Positions 1 through 6,648 of a stretch of 64,000 nt of DNA are shown here, in pieces; position 1 is the first letter of the stretch, and each line of letters begins with the position of its first letter. The translations under genes were made by a program, and so were the position numbers. The notes beneath the pieces are model-generated. The model saw nothing but the letters and a program-made list of their open reading frames with translations. It had not been told where the DNA came from and ran no database searches. The stretch is from Actinopolymorpha pittospori (lineage in GTDB: Bacteria > Actinomycetota > Actinomycetes > Propionibacteriales > Actinopolymorphaceae): NCBI RefSeq assembly GCF_014873875.1, contig NZ_JADBEM010000001.1:3100001-3164000 (forward strand). The letters are read 5' to 3'.

Positions 1-2
1 CA

Positions 3-71
3 GAAAGACTCTTCCAGACACGCCTCAAGGAGCTTTACGGCATCCCCGACTCCATATGGCCCTCGCCGTGA
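3..71 (+). CDS. 3' end of an unidentified gene
   Basis: The last 22 codons of an open frame enter from the left edge and end at TGA (69-71). The visible tail ends in LYGIPDSIWPSP. A strong terminator hairpin follows 12 bases later, which supports a real gene end. The product cannot be identified from this fragment; given its neighbours it may belong to the same phage-like element. Confidence 0.5.
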   Translation, partial: ERLFQTRLKELYGIPDSIWPSP

Positions 72-83
72 CCGGATGAAAGC

Positions 84-117
84 AGGCCCCCCAACCCGAG
101 CGAGGGTCGGGGGGCCT
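84..117 (+). terminator. Rho-independent terminator
   Basis: Fourteen-base arms (84-97 and 104-117) pair with a single mismatch around a 6-nt loop and are followed by GTTCGT. It lies just after the partial + strand gene and separates it from the minus-strand block. Confidence 0.75.
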
Positions 118-242
118 GTTCGTAACGTCTCAGTGCGACCCCTATGCCCGTACAGAGGGCGAGAAGCTATGCCGTCTCGGTGAGGGGGCACGGCGGGGGA
201 GGGGGTCATGCCCCAGGGGTAGAGCGCATCGGACTACCGATG

Positions 243-539
243 TCAGAGCATCCCCGGATGAGACTCGGCCGGACGAGCGCGGGATACCCGGCGACGAGCC
301 GCGTTACCTTCGGCTGCTGTCTTCCGCCCGTGATGCCAACGGCAGATCGTTTGCAGGTTGTCGTACCCATGGTCATCGCCAGGGCTGATGTGGTCGACCT
401 CGTTACCTGGCTCACCACACAGGACGCCCAGCTCGTCGCGCACCTGGCAGCGGTAGCCATCACGCCGCAGCACGCGGAGCCGACGCACGGGCCAGTCATC
501 AGGGAGCCGGGCGCGTCGGGTAGATCCTTCCCACGCCAT
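243..539 (-). CDS. HNH endonuclease
   Basis: A 98-residue protein with an HNH nuclease core: RVLRRDGYRCQ leads into a Cys, then VDHI supplies the metal-binding Asp-His, and NLQTICRWHHGRKTA is the C-terminal helix of the fold with the last His pair. Such short HNH proteins are common in actinophages, often near the terminase genes, and cut DNA during packaging or homing. The ATG at 539 has GGGAG about 12 nt upstream. A terminator on its upstream side (569-592) separates it from the next minus-strand gene, so it is probably transcribed alone. Biological role (packaging versus homing) cannot be decided here. Confidence 0.8.
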   Translation of the reverse strand: MAWEGSTRRARLPDDWPVRRLRVLRRDGYRCQVRDELGVLCGEPGNEVDHISPGDDHGYDNLQTICRWHHGRKTAAEGNAARRRVSRARPAESHPGML

Positions 540-568
540 GGCTCGACCTGCTCCCGGGGTAGCAAAAG

Positions 569-592
569 AGCCCCTGGGGTTAGCCAGGGGCT
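569..592 (-). terminator. Rho-independent terminator of the 608-859 gene
   Basis: Perfect 9-bp stem (569-577 with 584-592) and a 6-nt loop. Read on the minus strand it is followed by CTTTTG, so it should end transcripts coming from the small gene at 608-859 before the HNH gene. Confidence 0.75.
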
Positions 593-607
593 CGCGTGTG
601 GGTGGGA

Positions 608-859
608 TCAGGCGGCGGCTTCCATCTCCACGAGGAGGCGGCGCCGGAGGTACTCGCCCTTGCCGGGCTCGTCTGCTTCGATCTTGCGGCAGTGGTTCTC
701 GAAGATCTCCTTAGCGACCCGGGCGACCGCCGCAGCGAACTCGCGCTCGGTGCAGGTGGTCTTGCCCTCCCGCTCCCAGATCTTGATGACGACCTCGGCT
801 GCCAGATCGGTCGCGCTGTCGAAGATGTCCGTGGCGGTGATGTGCGTCGCTGTCGTCAT
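608..859 (-). CDS. Small phage-like protein, unknown function
   Basis: An 83-residue protein beginning MTTATHITATDIFDSATDLA. It is charged and predicted largely helical (IWEREGKTTCTEREF, then VARVAKEIFENHC), with no domain I recognise. The ATG at 859 is preferred over the upstream ATG at 895, because the latter would start inside the repeated 17-bp motif (878-894). It has its own terminator downstream. Its size and setting fit an early-region gene of an actinophage or integrative element. Confidence 0.6.
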   Translation of the reverse strand: MTTATHITATDIFDSATDLAAEVVIKIWEREGKTTCTEREFAAAVARVAKEIFENHCRKIEADEPGKGEYLRRRLLVEMEAAA

Positions 860-877
860 GTGAAGACAATAACGTGC

Positions 878-894
878 GTGGGTTGACTCACGCA
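878..894. promoter_or_regulatory. Repeated 17-bp operator-like motif, copy 1
   Basis: GTGGGTTGACTCACGCA. A copy differing at one base lies at 2823-2839. It stands 19 nt before the start of the 608-859 gene and is partly palindromic (GCGTG with CTCACGC). I infer a shared operator or promoter element for the element's genes. Confidence 0.45.
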
Positions 895-1020
895 AGCCTT
901 AAACGCCCCGGGAGCGCTCAGAACCGCTCTACTCGCAGCCCACGATCAACCGCGCGGCTAGCGGGGAACGGGAGCGCTTCCCGGGGTCCACATAGCTACA
1001 ACTTCCGGAGAATGCGCAGG

Positions 1021-1749
1021 TCAGGCGGCATTCTCTTCTGTGACAGCCTTCCTGCGTTCGGCCCGGTACTCACGTTCGGCCGCCGAGCATGCCGGGCACG
1101 CCGCCTCCTTCATGTAGCGGTGGCGGTTGTACCCGGCGTGTGAGCCGAGCTTGTCCCCGCATGCCAGCCCCGGAGCCAGGTCGAAGCGCTCCAGGGCTGC
1201 CGGGTCGCCGAGCCGGTAGGCCCAGTGCGGATTTGCTGCCCACCACGGGTCGGCCGCTGCCCGTCGCCCGAGGGTGTCCAGGTGGCCGGCCAGCTCGGCG
1301 GAGAACGTCGAGCGTCCGTCATCCGTGCCGGTCGGCGTGTGCGCACCGGGCGGGAGCCGGTCGAGCTGGACCGCGGGGCTCCCACCATCGGTCGCGAGGC
1401 CGACCTCTTCGAGCCGCTCGTCGAGGAGGTCCTGAGCCCACGCCGGCAGACTTGGCCGGAGGGCTTCGCTCGCTTCCTGGGTTCCGGCGTACTTGGCCCG
1501 CTTCCTCGCGTTGTCGGCCTCACGCGCCAGGGCGTCAGCACAGACCGCGCAGAAGTGCCGGTTAGCCCCTGGGCGCCGCCGGAAGGGCTCACCGCAGCGC
1601 AGGCAGCGGAGCGGCGCCTCCCGTTGCTCCTTCCGCCGCTGCCGGGCCTGGGCGGCGCGCTCGTCCCGCTCGGCTCGACATGCCGGGCACAGGGCGAGCT
1701 TGCGCCGCTCAGGCTCGAAACGTGCGCCGCAGCTCGGGCACGTCAGCAC
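1021..1749 (-). CDS. Zinc-ribbon protein of a phage-like element
   Basis: A 242-residue protein with several Cys pairs: CPSCGARFEPE and CPACRAERDE at the N-terminus, then CLRCGEPFRRR with HFCAVCADAL, and a last set around HRYMKEAACPACSAA near the C-terminus. This is the pattern of treble-clef or zinc-ribbon modules. The middle is a charged coiled region. It starts at GTG (1749) and overlaps the stop of the 49-residue ORF by 7 nt, so the two are probably translationally coupled. The C-terminal part, with CGDKLGSHAGYNRHRY before the last Cys pair, resembles small zinc-binding proteins found in actinophages. The exact role is unknown; nucleic-acid binding is an inference. Confidence 0.7.
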   Translation of the reverse strand: MLTCPSCGARFEPERRKLALCPACRAERDERAAQARQRRKEQREAPLRCLRCGEPFRRRPGANRHFCAVCADALAREADNARKRAKYAGTQEASEALRPSLPAWAQDLLDERLEEVGLATDGGSPAVQLDRLPPGAHTPTGTDDGRSTFSAELAGHLDTLGRRAAADPWWAANPHWAYRLGDPAALERFDLAPGLACGDKLGSHAGYNRHRYMKEAACPACSAAEREYRAERRKAVTEENAA

Positions 1750-1892
1750 TCGTCAGACTCCTTTCCGGTACGGCTGGGGATCTCTGCCATGAGGTCGTGT
1801 AGCTCGTCCCACTCGCCAGCCTCATCGCGGGCGAGGTCGTCCGCGTAGGTGCGGGCGTAGAAGGCGTCGAAGGACTCCCAGGTGCTGGGCAT
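1743..1892 (-). CDS. 49-residue acidic protein
   Basis: A short frame beginning MPSTWESFDAFYARTYADD and ending in KESDEC. It is acidic and likely helical. Its ATG shares the sequence TGATG with the stop of the upstream gene (1892-2236), and its TGA overlaps the GTG start of the zinc-ribbon gene. This double overlap is the main evidence that it is translated. No family is recognised. Confidence 0.55.
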   Translation of the reverse strand: MPSTWESFDAFYARTYADDLARDEAGEWDELHDLMAEIPSRTGKESDEC

Positions 1893-2236
1893 CACCGCGT
1901 CCCTCCCTTCGAGGGCGCGAGGTTGGCCCGGGTCTTGGCGATCCGGTGGACGGTCCGTACGCGGGACGGGTAGAAGGAGCGGAAGACCTCCGAGCCCTTC
2001 GAGCCGCCGAGGAACTCCAGCCAGACGAGGCCGTCCGGCTTCTCGACGGCGTACAAAAAACGGAATCGCCCACGCTCGCCGCGGATGCTAACCTCGGCGC
2101 CGGGCGCCAGGATGCGGCCGTTTACACGCCACTCGAGATGACGGGTCCAGCTCGCCGACGGGTCGACGTGCGGGACGAGCGGATATGCAGAAAGCCGGGG
2201 CCGCCTCCGGCGGCGTGGCGTGGTCGTGGTGTTCAC
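1892..2236 (-). CDS. Conserved small phage protein, unknown function
   Basis: A 114-residue protein starting at GTG 2236 (VNTTTTPRRRRR). After a basic N-terminus comes a compact beta-rich section with WRVNGRILAPGAEVSIRGE, then RGRFRFLYAVEKPDG, FLGGSKG and RVRTVHRIAKTRA. This arrangement resembles small proteins of actinophages and integrative elements known only as domains of unknown function. GTG 2236 overlaps the stop of the upstream coiled-coil gene as GTGA, and its own stop overlaps the next start, so it sits in a fully coupled mini-operon. An upstream ATG at 2278 would lie inside the previous gene and is not favoured. Confidence 0.65.
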   Translation of the reverse strand: MNTTTTPRRRRRPRLSAYPLVPHVDPSASWTRHLEWRVNGRILAPGAEVSIRGERGRFRFLYAVEKPDGLVWLEFLGGSKGSEVFRSFYPSRVRTVHRIAKTRANLAPSKGGTR

Positions 2237-2442
2237 GGGGCCGACTCCTGGCGCATACGGGCCCGAGCGTGGGCGCACTTGGCGTGCTCGCGCAGCCTGG
2301 CTAGCTGGGCTCTCAGCCCGGCTATGTGATCTGCAAGCCGGCCGGACTGCTCCTCTGCGGCAGCGGCGCGAGCCTCAGCACGCTCGGCACGCCGGGTCAG
2401 GGCCTCGATGATGAGGTGAGCTAGGGCTGCGTACTCATTCAT
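2233..2442 (-). CDS. 69-residue coiled-coil protein
   Basis: It starts MNEYAALAHLIIEALTRRAE and continues as an uninterrupted Ala/Arg/Glu/Leu heptad-like helix to the end. A coiled coil or DNA-associated helix is likely. The start at 2442 overlaps the previous gene by 8 nt, and its TGA overlaps the next GTG start. The function is unknown. Confidence 0.6.
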   Translation of the reverse strand: MNEYAALAHLIIEALTRRAERAEARAAAAEEQSGRLADHIAGLRAQLARLREHAKCAHARARMRQESAP

Positions 2443-2794
2443 CGCCGGGCTCCTCGGCGTCGTGGAGTGGGCACACGGGCACGAAGTGGAGCCGGCTGGT
2501 CCCATCGGCCTCGTCGGCGGCGTCGAGGATGCCCGCGGCGAAGCTCCTCGCAACGGCGGGCTTCAGGACGACGGTCATCGGGTCGGCCGAGGCGCTCTTG
2601 GTCTGGAACAGGACGATGGCGCCATGAGGGCCGCCCCTCGCGGCGCGGACGGCGATCAGGTCGCCGGGGTCCTCGTGGCAGTTGACCGAGCGAGTCGGGC
2701 CGGCGGCGACGGCCTCCTCCTCGTACTCCTCGGTCTCATACGCCAGCTCGTAGCCGCGGAGGACGAGCAGGGCGTTACGGAGTCGGTCGAGCAT
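2435..2794 (-). CDS. Hypothetical protein of the phage-like operon
   Basis: A 119-residue acidic protein starting MLDRLRNALLVLRGYELAY. A beta-rich middle (DLIAVRAARGGPHGAIVLFQ) and a C-terminal HFVPVCPLHDAEEPGDE follow. The start at 2794 has a strong AAGGAAGGAG ribosome site upstream and a copy of the 17-bp motif 29 nt away, so it probably heads the coupled run 2794 to 1021. No known family is recognised. Confidence 0.65.
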   Translation of the reverse strand: MLDRLRNALLVLRGYELAYETEEYEEEAVAAGPTRSVNCHEDPGDLIAVRAARGGPHGAIVLFQTKSASADPMTVVLKPAVARSFAAGILDAADEADGTSRLHFVPVCPLHDAEEPGDE

Positions 2795-2822
2795 TGGGGT
2801 CTCCTTCCTTTATTCGCAGTGA

Positions 2823-2839
2823 GTGGGTTAACTCACGCA
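2823..2839. promoter_or_regulatory. Repeated 17-bp operator-like motif, copy 2
   Basis: GTGGGTTAACTCACGCA, one mismatch from copy 1. Here it extends to a perfect 6-bp inverted repeat, GTGAGT with ACTCAC around a 6-nt centre. It overlaps the stop codon of the 2833-3177 gene and precedes the 2794 start. Confidence 0.5.
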
Positions 2840-3177
2840 TCAGACGTCAGCTCGTCGAGGAGGAAGGCGGCGAGGCCCACGACGTCGCCCGCGGTGGCGG
2901 CCTGGGCGCCCATGAGCGACGGCTTCCGGGCGTTGAGGATCTCGACGGCCTTCGACGCTGCCGCCACTCGCCGGGGGTCGACGGCGGGCTCCGCGGCGCC
3001 GAGGAGCTCTTCCAACTCGGCGAGCAGGGACTCGACAGCGCTCGCGTTCAGGTAAGAGCCGTCCGCGTGAAGCCAGACGAGGGCGCCTTCGGGGGCGTCG
3101 GCCTCGGGGTGCTCCAGGATCACGCCCTCGTCGTAGACGCCGCTGATGGTCGCGATGTGGCTGGGGTGGGTGGGCAT
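2833..3177 (-). CDS. Hypothetical protein of the phage-like element
   Basis: A 114-residue protein beginning MPTHPSHIATISGVYDEGV. The first half is beta-rich (GALVWLHADGSYLNA); the second half is helical, with acidic and Ala-rich stretches ending in FLLDELTSDA. The ATG at 3177 follows a good AGAGGAGA site; the longer open frame reaching 3462 has no such site and reads through low-quality sequence. No family is recognised. Confidence 0.6.
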   Translation of the reverse strand: MPTHPSHIATISGVYDEGVILEHPEADAPEGALVWLHADGSYLNASAVESLLAELEELLGAAEPAVDPRRVAAASKAVEILNARKPSLMGAQAATAGDVVGLAAFLLDELTSDA

Positions 3178-3292
3178 GCGCAGGAATCTCCTCTGTCCTA
3201 TACAGGCCGCGGGACGGGCCGGGCGCTGTTGGACTAGAGGGCCAGCTGGAGACCGGGTGTTCAGGCGGGCTCCCACCTGCGCCGCTCGCCGT

Positions 3293-3856
3293 CTACATCG
3301 TTCGGCCTGCCCAGTCGCTCCGGAGGTCCTCTCCGGCGGCAGTGACGAAGGCGTTTTCGCCCTGCTCGTACGTTGGATAGTTGGCAGGATGAGGAATGAT
3401 GGGGTCAAATTGCAGCACGGTGTACCACTGAGCCGCAGCCTCTCTGACTTCCCTTGGGCCAATGAGCCTCACGGCGATCCATGTGTCCATCAACTCGATT
3501 CGTAACCGGTTGCACCGATCGACCGCGGCTGTCACCTTTGGGTCGAGCGGGTCAGACTTGTTGGGCGGCTCGAACTTCCTTTTCAGCTCGTGGGCTTCCC
3601 AGATGGCGGCAGTCACCTCGCGGGCCGAGACCGCGAACGCCTGGTAGGCGGCATGGCGCTGCTCCCGGCGGCGTTGCCAGTCGTCTCGCTCGTGCTGTGA
3701 ATCCTGCCACGCACGCTCCTCGCGCCGCTCTCTCAGAGCGTGCAGATTCTGAACCTTCAGTGCTTTCAACTGCGCCCTCATCTGTAGCCACGAACCGCCC
3801 CAACCGGCTAGCAGGCCACCAGCCGCTGGGATCGTCAGTTCCCACCACGTCGCCAT
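3293..3856 (-). CDS. Membrane-anchored coiled-coil protein
   Basis: A 187-residue protein. One hydrophobic segment near the N-terminus (about residues 6-24, LTIPAAGGLLAGWGGSWL) is followed by a long, highly charged helix with many Arg, Glu and Gln (about 30-75) and then a mixed globular part. This suggests a protein tethered by its N-terminus with most of the chain in the cytoplasm. The ATG at 3856 follows GGGGAGGAC. It is divergent from the 4218 gene, with the large inverted repeat between them. The function is unknown. Confidence 0.6.
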   Translation of the reverse strand: MATWWELTIPAAGGLLAGWGGSWLQMRAQLKALKVQNLHALRERREERAWQDSQHERDDWQRRREQRHAAYQAFAVSAREVTAAIWEAHELKRKFEPPNKSDPLDPKVTAAVDRCNRLRIELMDTWIAVRLIGPREVREAAAQWYTVLQFDPIIPHPANYPTYEQGENAFVTAAGEDLRSDWAGRTM

Positions 3857-4021
3857 GTGTCCTCCCCTGTCGATCACGGACGGTACCGACCGGGGCACGT
3901 AGCCGTCAGCCAAATTCTGCTGGCTCGACCTGGCTCTTCTTGCGGAGCCAAGGTCGGAGATCTCGGTGGACGGCCGTCAAGTCGGCCCGGACGAGGGGAG
4001 GGCGGTCGGTACGCGCCGTTG

Positions 4022-4119
4022 TGTAGTAATGCAGCAAGGACCTACATTCTCTATTCCGCTTCGAGTGAGAGACCCCTTGAGGAGGAATAGAGAATGTAGG
4101 TCCTTGCTGCATTACTACA
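4022..4119. repeat. Large perfect inverted repeat (36-bp arms)
   Basis: Arms 4022-4057 and 4084-4119 are exact reverse complements with a 26-nt spacer. The arms start TGTAGTAATGCAGCAAGG. Fifteen of 36 arm bases are G or C, clearly lower than the surrounding DNA. The repeat lies in the 361-bp gap between two divergent genes, not at a gene end. It does not resemble a normal terminator: the arms are too long and no T-run is tied to either gene. Confidence 0.9.
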
Positions 4120-4217
4120 GGCGCCGAGCCTTCCTGGCGCGCTTTCCCTGCGCTCCCGACGTCCCCGCTCCGTTGGAGCGCCGTAATCTGGTGCTCCAAC
4201 CGAGGGGAGGGGCTGGG

Positions 4218-4787
4218 GTGCCCAGGACGCACGAGCGCAGCGGGTTCTTCGAGGTAGAGCCTGGCGAGGAGCTCTTGCCGCTGTTCGATCACCTGGAGGT
4301 CTTCGTCGACAAGCAGCTCCAACGTTGGGGGAGCGGGCAGTTCGCAAGGATGGTTCTCCTTCGAGACGCCGGAGGTGAGACGACGGCCAAGACCCTTCAG
4401 GAAGCCCGTGAAGACTCGGCGGAAGATCGTCACCAGATCGAGATGCTGATCATCCACTACATGGAGGGCGGCAGCCTCGGTGGCCGCACCCTGGTTATCA
4501 GCGCTACGAGCTGGAGCCGAGAGGCCGCCGGGAGCTTCCGGCTGGCCGTCAAGGTAGGCGGGCCCGAAGAGGCAGAGGTCATCGGCCTCGCTCAGATGGT
4601 CGGCGATGAGATACGGGCGTACAAGGACCGGGAGAAAGCTAAAGCCGAGGTAGAAGGCCAGGAACCCGGCCCTAAGGAAGCGCCGACGTCTCTGTGGCTC
4701 AACCCCTGGGTAGTGGGCATCGGCACGGCGTTGGGGGCGACGTTGGCCGCGGCCGTGATCACTTGGTTGTGGGCAAGCATCTTCTGA
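4218..4787 (+). CDS. Tail-anchored membrane protein, unknown function
   Basis: A 189-residue protein ending in one hydrophobic segment (VVGIGTALGATLAAAVITWL) close to the C-terminus, so it is probably tail-anchored with the bulk in the cytoplasm. The soluble part is acidic and mixed alpha/beta (FDHLEVFVDKQLQRW; EMLIIHYMEGGSLGGRTLVI), with no domain I can name. The frame is open back to 3966 across the inverted repeat, but GTG 4218, preceded by GGGGAGGGG, is the more credible start because it keeps the hairpin out of the protein. Its partner across the hairpin is also a single-pass membrane protein. Confidence 0.55.
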   Translation: MPRTHERSGFFEVEPGEELLPLFDHLEVFVDKQLQRWGSGQFARMVLLRDAGGETTAKTLQEAREDSAEDRHQIEMLIIHYMEGGSLGGRTLVISATSWSREAAGSFRLAVKVGGPEEAEVIGLAQMVGDEIRAYKDREKAKAEVEGQEPGPKEAPTSLWLNPWVVGIGTALGATLAAAVITWLWASIF

Positions 4788-4840
4788 GGTTGAGACCGCT
4801 GGACCTTCGCTGGACTGCAGGTTTGGGGTAGACGTTGGCT

Positions 4841-5842
4841 ATGAAGAAAATCATCAACGATCCCTCGACAGCCGTCGACGACGCGCTAGCCGGATTCGGT
4901 GCCGCGCACCCTGACCTCGTTCAGGTGCATCACGACCCGAACTACGTCGTCCGGGCGGATGCTCCAGTGCGGGGGAAGGTTGCGGTCCTGGCGGGCGGCG
5001 GGAGCGGGCACGAGCCGCTACATGCCGGCTTCGTCGGGCCGGGGATGCTCGACGCGGCGGTCCCAGGGCCAGTGTTCACCTCGCCCACGCCGGACCAGAT
5101 CTTCGCGGCGATCCAAGCCGTTGACGCCAGCCTAGGCACAATTCTTTTAGTGAAGAACTACACCGGCGACGTGCTGAACTTCGAGACCGCAGCCGAACTC
5201 GCCGCGGCCGAGGACATCGAGGTCGAGGCGGTCGTCATCGACGACGACGTGGCGGTGCGGGACAGCCTCTACACCGCCGGCCGGAGGGGTGTCGGTGGCA
5301 CCGTGCTCGCCGAGAAGATCGTCGGTGCGGCCGCCGAACGCGGTGCCGACCTGGCCTCGCTGGCCACGCTCTGCCGGAGGGTGAACGCCAACGTACGCAG
5401 CATGGGCATGGCGCTCACGCCGTGCACGGTTCCCCACGCGGGCAAGCCGACGTTCGAACTCGGCGACAACGAGATGGAGATCGGCATCGGGATCCACGGC
5501 GAGCCGGGCCGGGAGCGGCTGCCACTCGAGCCGGCCAACGCGATCGTCGAGCGGCTGCTCGCGCCGGTCGTGGAGGACCTGCCGTTCGGGTCGGGCGATC
5601 GGACGCTGCTGTTCGTCAACGGCATGGGGGGAACGCCGCTGATGGAGTTGTACGTCGCGTACGCCCATGCCGAGAAGGTGCTCGCCCAGCGCGGCATCGG
5701 AGTCGAACGGCGGCTCGTCGGCAACTACGTCACCTCCCTGGAGATGCAGGGCATGTCGATCACGCTGCTCCGCCTCGACGACGAGATGCTCGACCTGTGG
5801 GACGCCCCGGTCCAGACCGCCGCCCTCCGTTGGGGCCGCTGA
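4841..5842 (+). CDS. dhaK: Dihydroxyacetone kinase subunit DhaK
   Basis: A 333-residue DhaK, the substrate-binding subunit of the PTS-dependent dihydroxyacetone kinase. DhaK binds dihydroxyacetone covalently through a histidine; here GIGIHGEPG places it at about residue 219, matching the known His. The family signature [18 protein letters not shown] and the [10 protein letters not shown] segment are intact, and the length is normal. It starts at ATG 4841; a TTG two codons upstream is also open. It is the first gene of dhaK-dhaL-dhaM and directly follows the phage-like element, with no obvious regulator gene (DhaR or DhaS) nearby. Confidence 0.95.
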   Translation: MKKIINDPSTAVDDALAGFGAAHPDLVQVHHDPNYVVRADAPVRGKVAVLAGGGSGHEPLHAGFVGPGMLDAAVPGPVFTSPTPDQIFAAIQAVDASLGTILLVKNYTGDVLNFETAAELAAAEDIEVEAVVIDDDVAVRDSLYTAGRRGVGGTVLAEKIVGAAAERGADLASLATLCRRVNANVRSMGMALTPCTVPHAGKPTFELGDNEMEIGIGIHGEPGRERLPLEPANAIVERLLAPVVEDLPFGSGDRTLLFVNGMGGTPLMELYVAYAHAEKVLAQRGIGVERRLVGNYVTSLEMQGMSITLLRLDDEMLDLWDAPVQTAALRWGR

Positions 5843-5981
5843 CCGTCCGCCCGTCCTCATGATCGTGGGCGAGCCGCCCCGGCCAGCTTCGGGGAAAGGG
5901 ATCATGGTCACCGGAAAGGACCGGCACCCTCGTGGTGCGAGGCGGCAGGGGGGGAGGATGGCTCCATGGTGGTGATGCCGC
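5843..5981. other. dhaK-dhaL intergenic gap
   Basis: 139 nt with no ORF I support. It is unusually long for a gap inside a dha operon. It contains small imperfect palindromes around GGGATCATGGTCACC and a Shine-Dalgarno-like GGGGGGAGG (5949-5957), then ATG codons before the dhaL start. Confidence 0.5.
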
Positions 5982-6635
5982 ATGCCGGACAGTGACGTAC
6001 CGATGACGGCGCAGGATCTCCTCCGGGTGATCGCCGACTATCAGGCGGTGATCGCGGAGAACCGTGCATATCTGATCGAGCTGGACGCCGCGATCGGTGA
6101 CGCCGACCATGGCGAGAACCTCGACCGGGGCATGAAGGCCGCGGTGACCAGGCTCGCCGAGACCGACACCCCCACGCCGGCCGACGTGTTGAAGACGGTC
6201 GCGACGGCGTTGATCTCCAAGGTCGGTGGGGCGGCCGGCCCGCTGTACGGAACGGCGTTCCTGCGTGCCGCGAACGCGGTCACCGGCAAGCCCGAGCTGA
6301 CCGGGTCCGACGTCGCGGAGGTGCTGCGGGCCGGGCTCACCGGCCTGGTCGCCCGTGGCAAGGCCGAGCCGGGCGACAAGACGATGGTGGACGCCTGGGA
6401 GCCGGGCGTGCGAGCGGCCGAGCGCGGGGTCGAGCAGGGCCGCTCCATGCGGGACTTCCTCGCCGACGCCGCCGACGCCGCCGAGCAGGGCATGCTGGCC
6501 ACCATTCCGCTGGTCGCCCGCAAGGGCAGGGCGAGCTACCTGGGCGATCGCAGTGCCGGACACCAGGACCCCGGTGCCACCTCCTCGGCCATGCTGTTCC
6601 GCGTCCTCGCCACCGTCGTAGACCACAGGGTGTAG
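5982..6635 (+). CDS. dhaL: Dihydroxyacetone kinase subunit DhaL
   Basis: A 217-residue DhaL, the ADP-holding subunit that passes phosphate to DhaK-bound dihydroxyacetone in the cytoplasm. The metal-binding triad of Asp residues is visible in LDAAIGDADHGENLDRG. GGAAGPLYGTAFLRA and the late PGATSSAMLF are typical of the nucleotide-binding barrel. The C-terminus ends shortly after SAMLFRVLATVV, as in the family. A second ATG at 6003 (MTAQDLL) could be the true start. DhaM follows 13 nt later, so the two are clearly co-transcribed. Confidence 0.93.
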   Translation: MPDSDVPMTAQDLLRVIADYQAVIAENRAYLIELDAAIGDADHGENLDRGMKAAVTRLAETDTPTPADVLKTVATALISKVGGAAGPLYGTAFLRAANAVTGKPELTGSDVAEVLRAGLTGLVARGKAEPGDKTMVDAWEPGVRAAERGVEQGRSMRDFLADAADAAEQGMLATIPLVARKGRASYLGDRSAGHQDPGATSSAMLFRVLATVVDHRV

Positions 6636-6648
6636 GGCGCGGCGTTCG

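Noticed and set aside
3906..4457. Minus-strand ORF across the large inverted repeat
   Set aside because: Its resemblance to the + strand frame comes only from the palindrome; the rest lacks ribosome site and known features.
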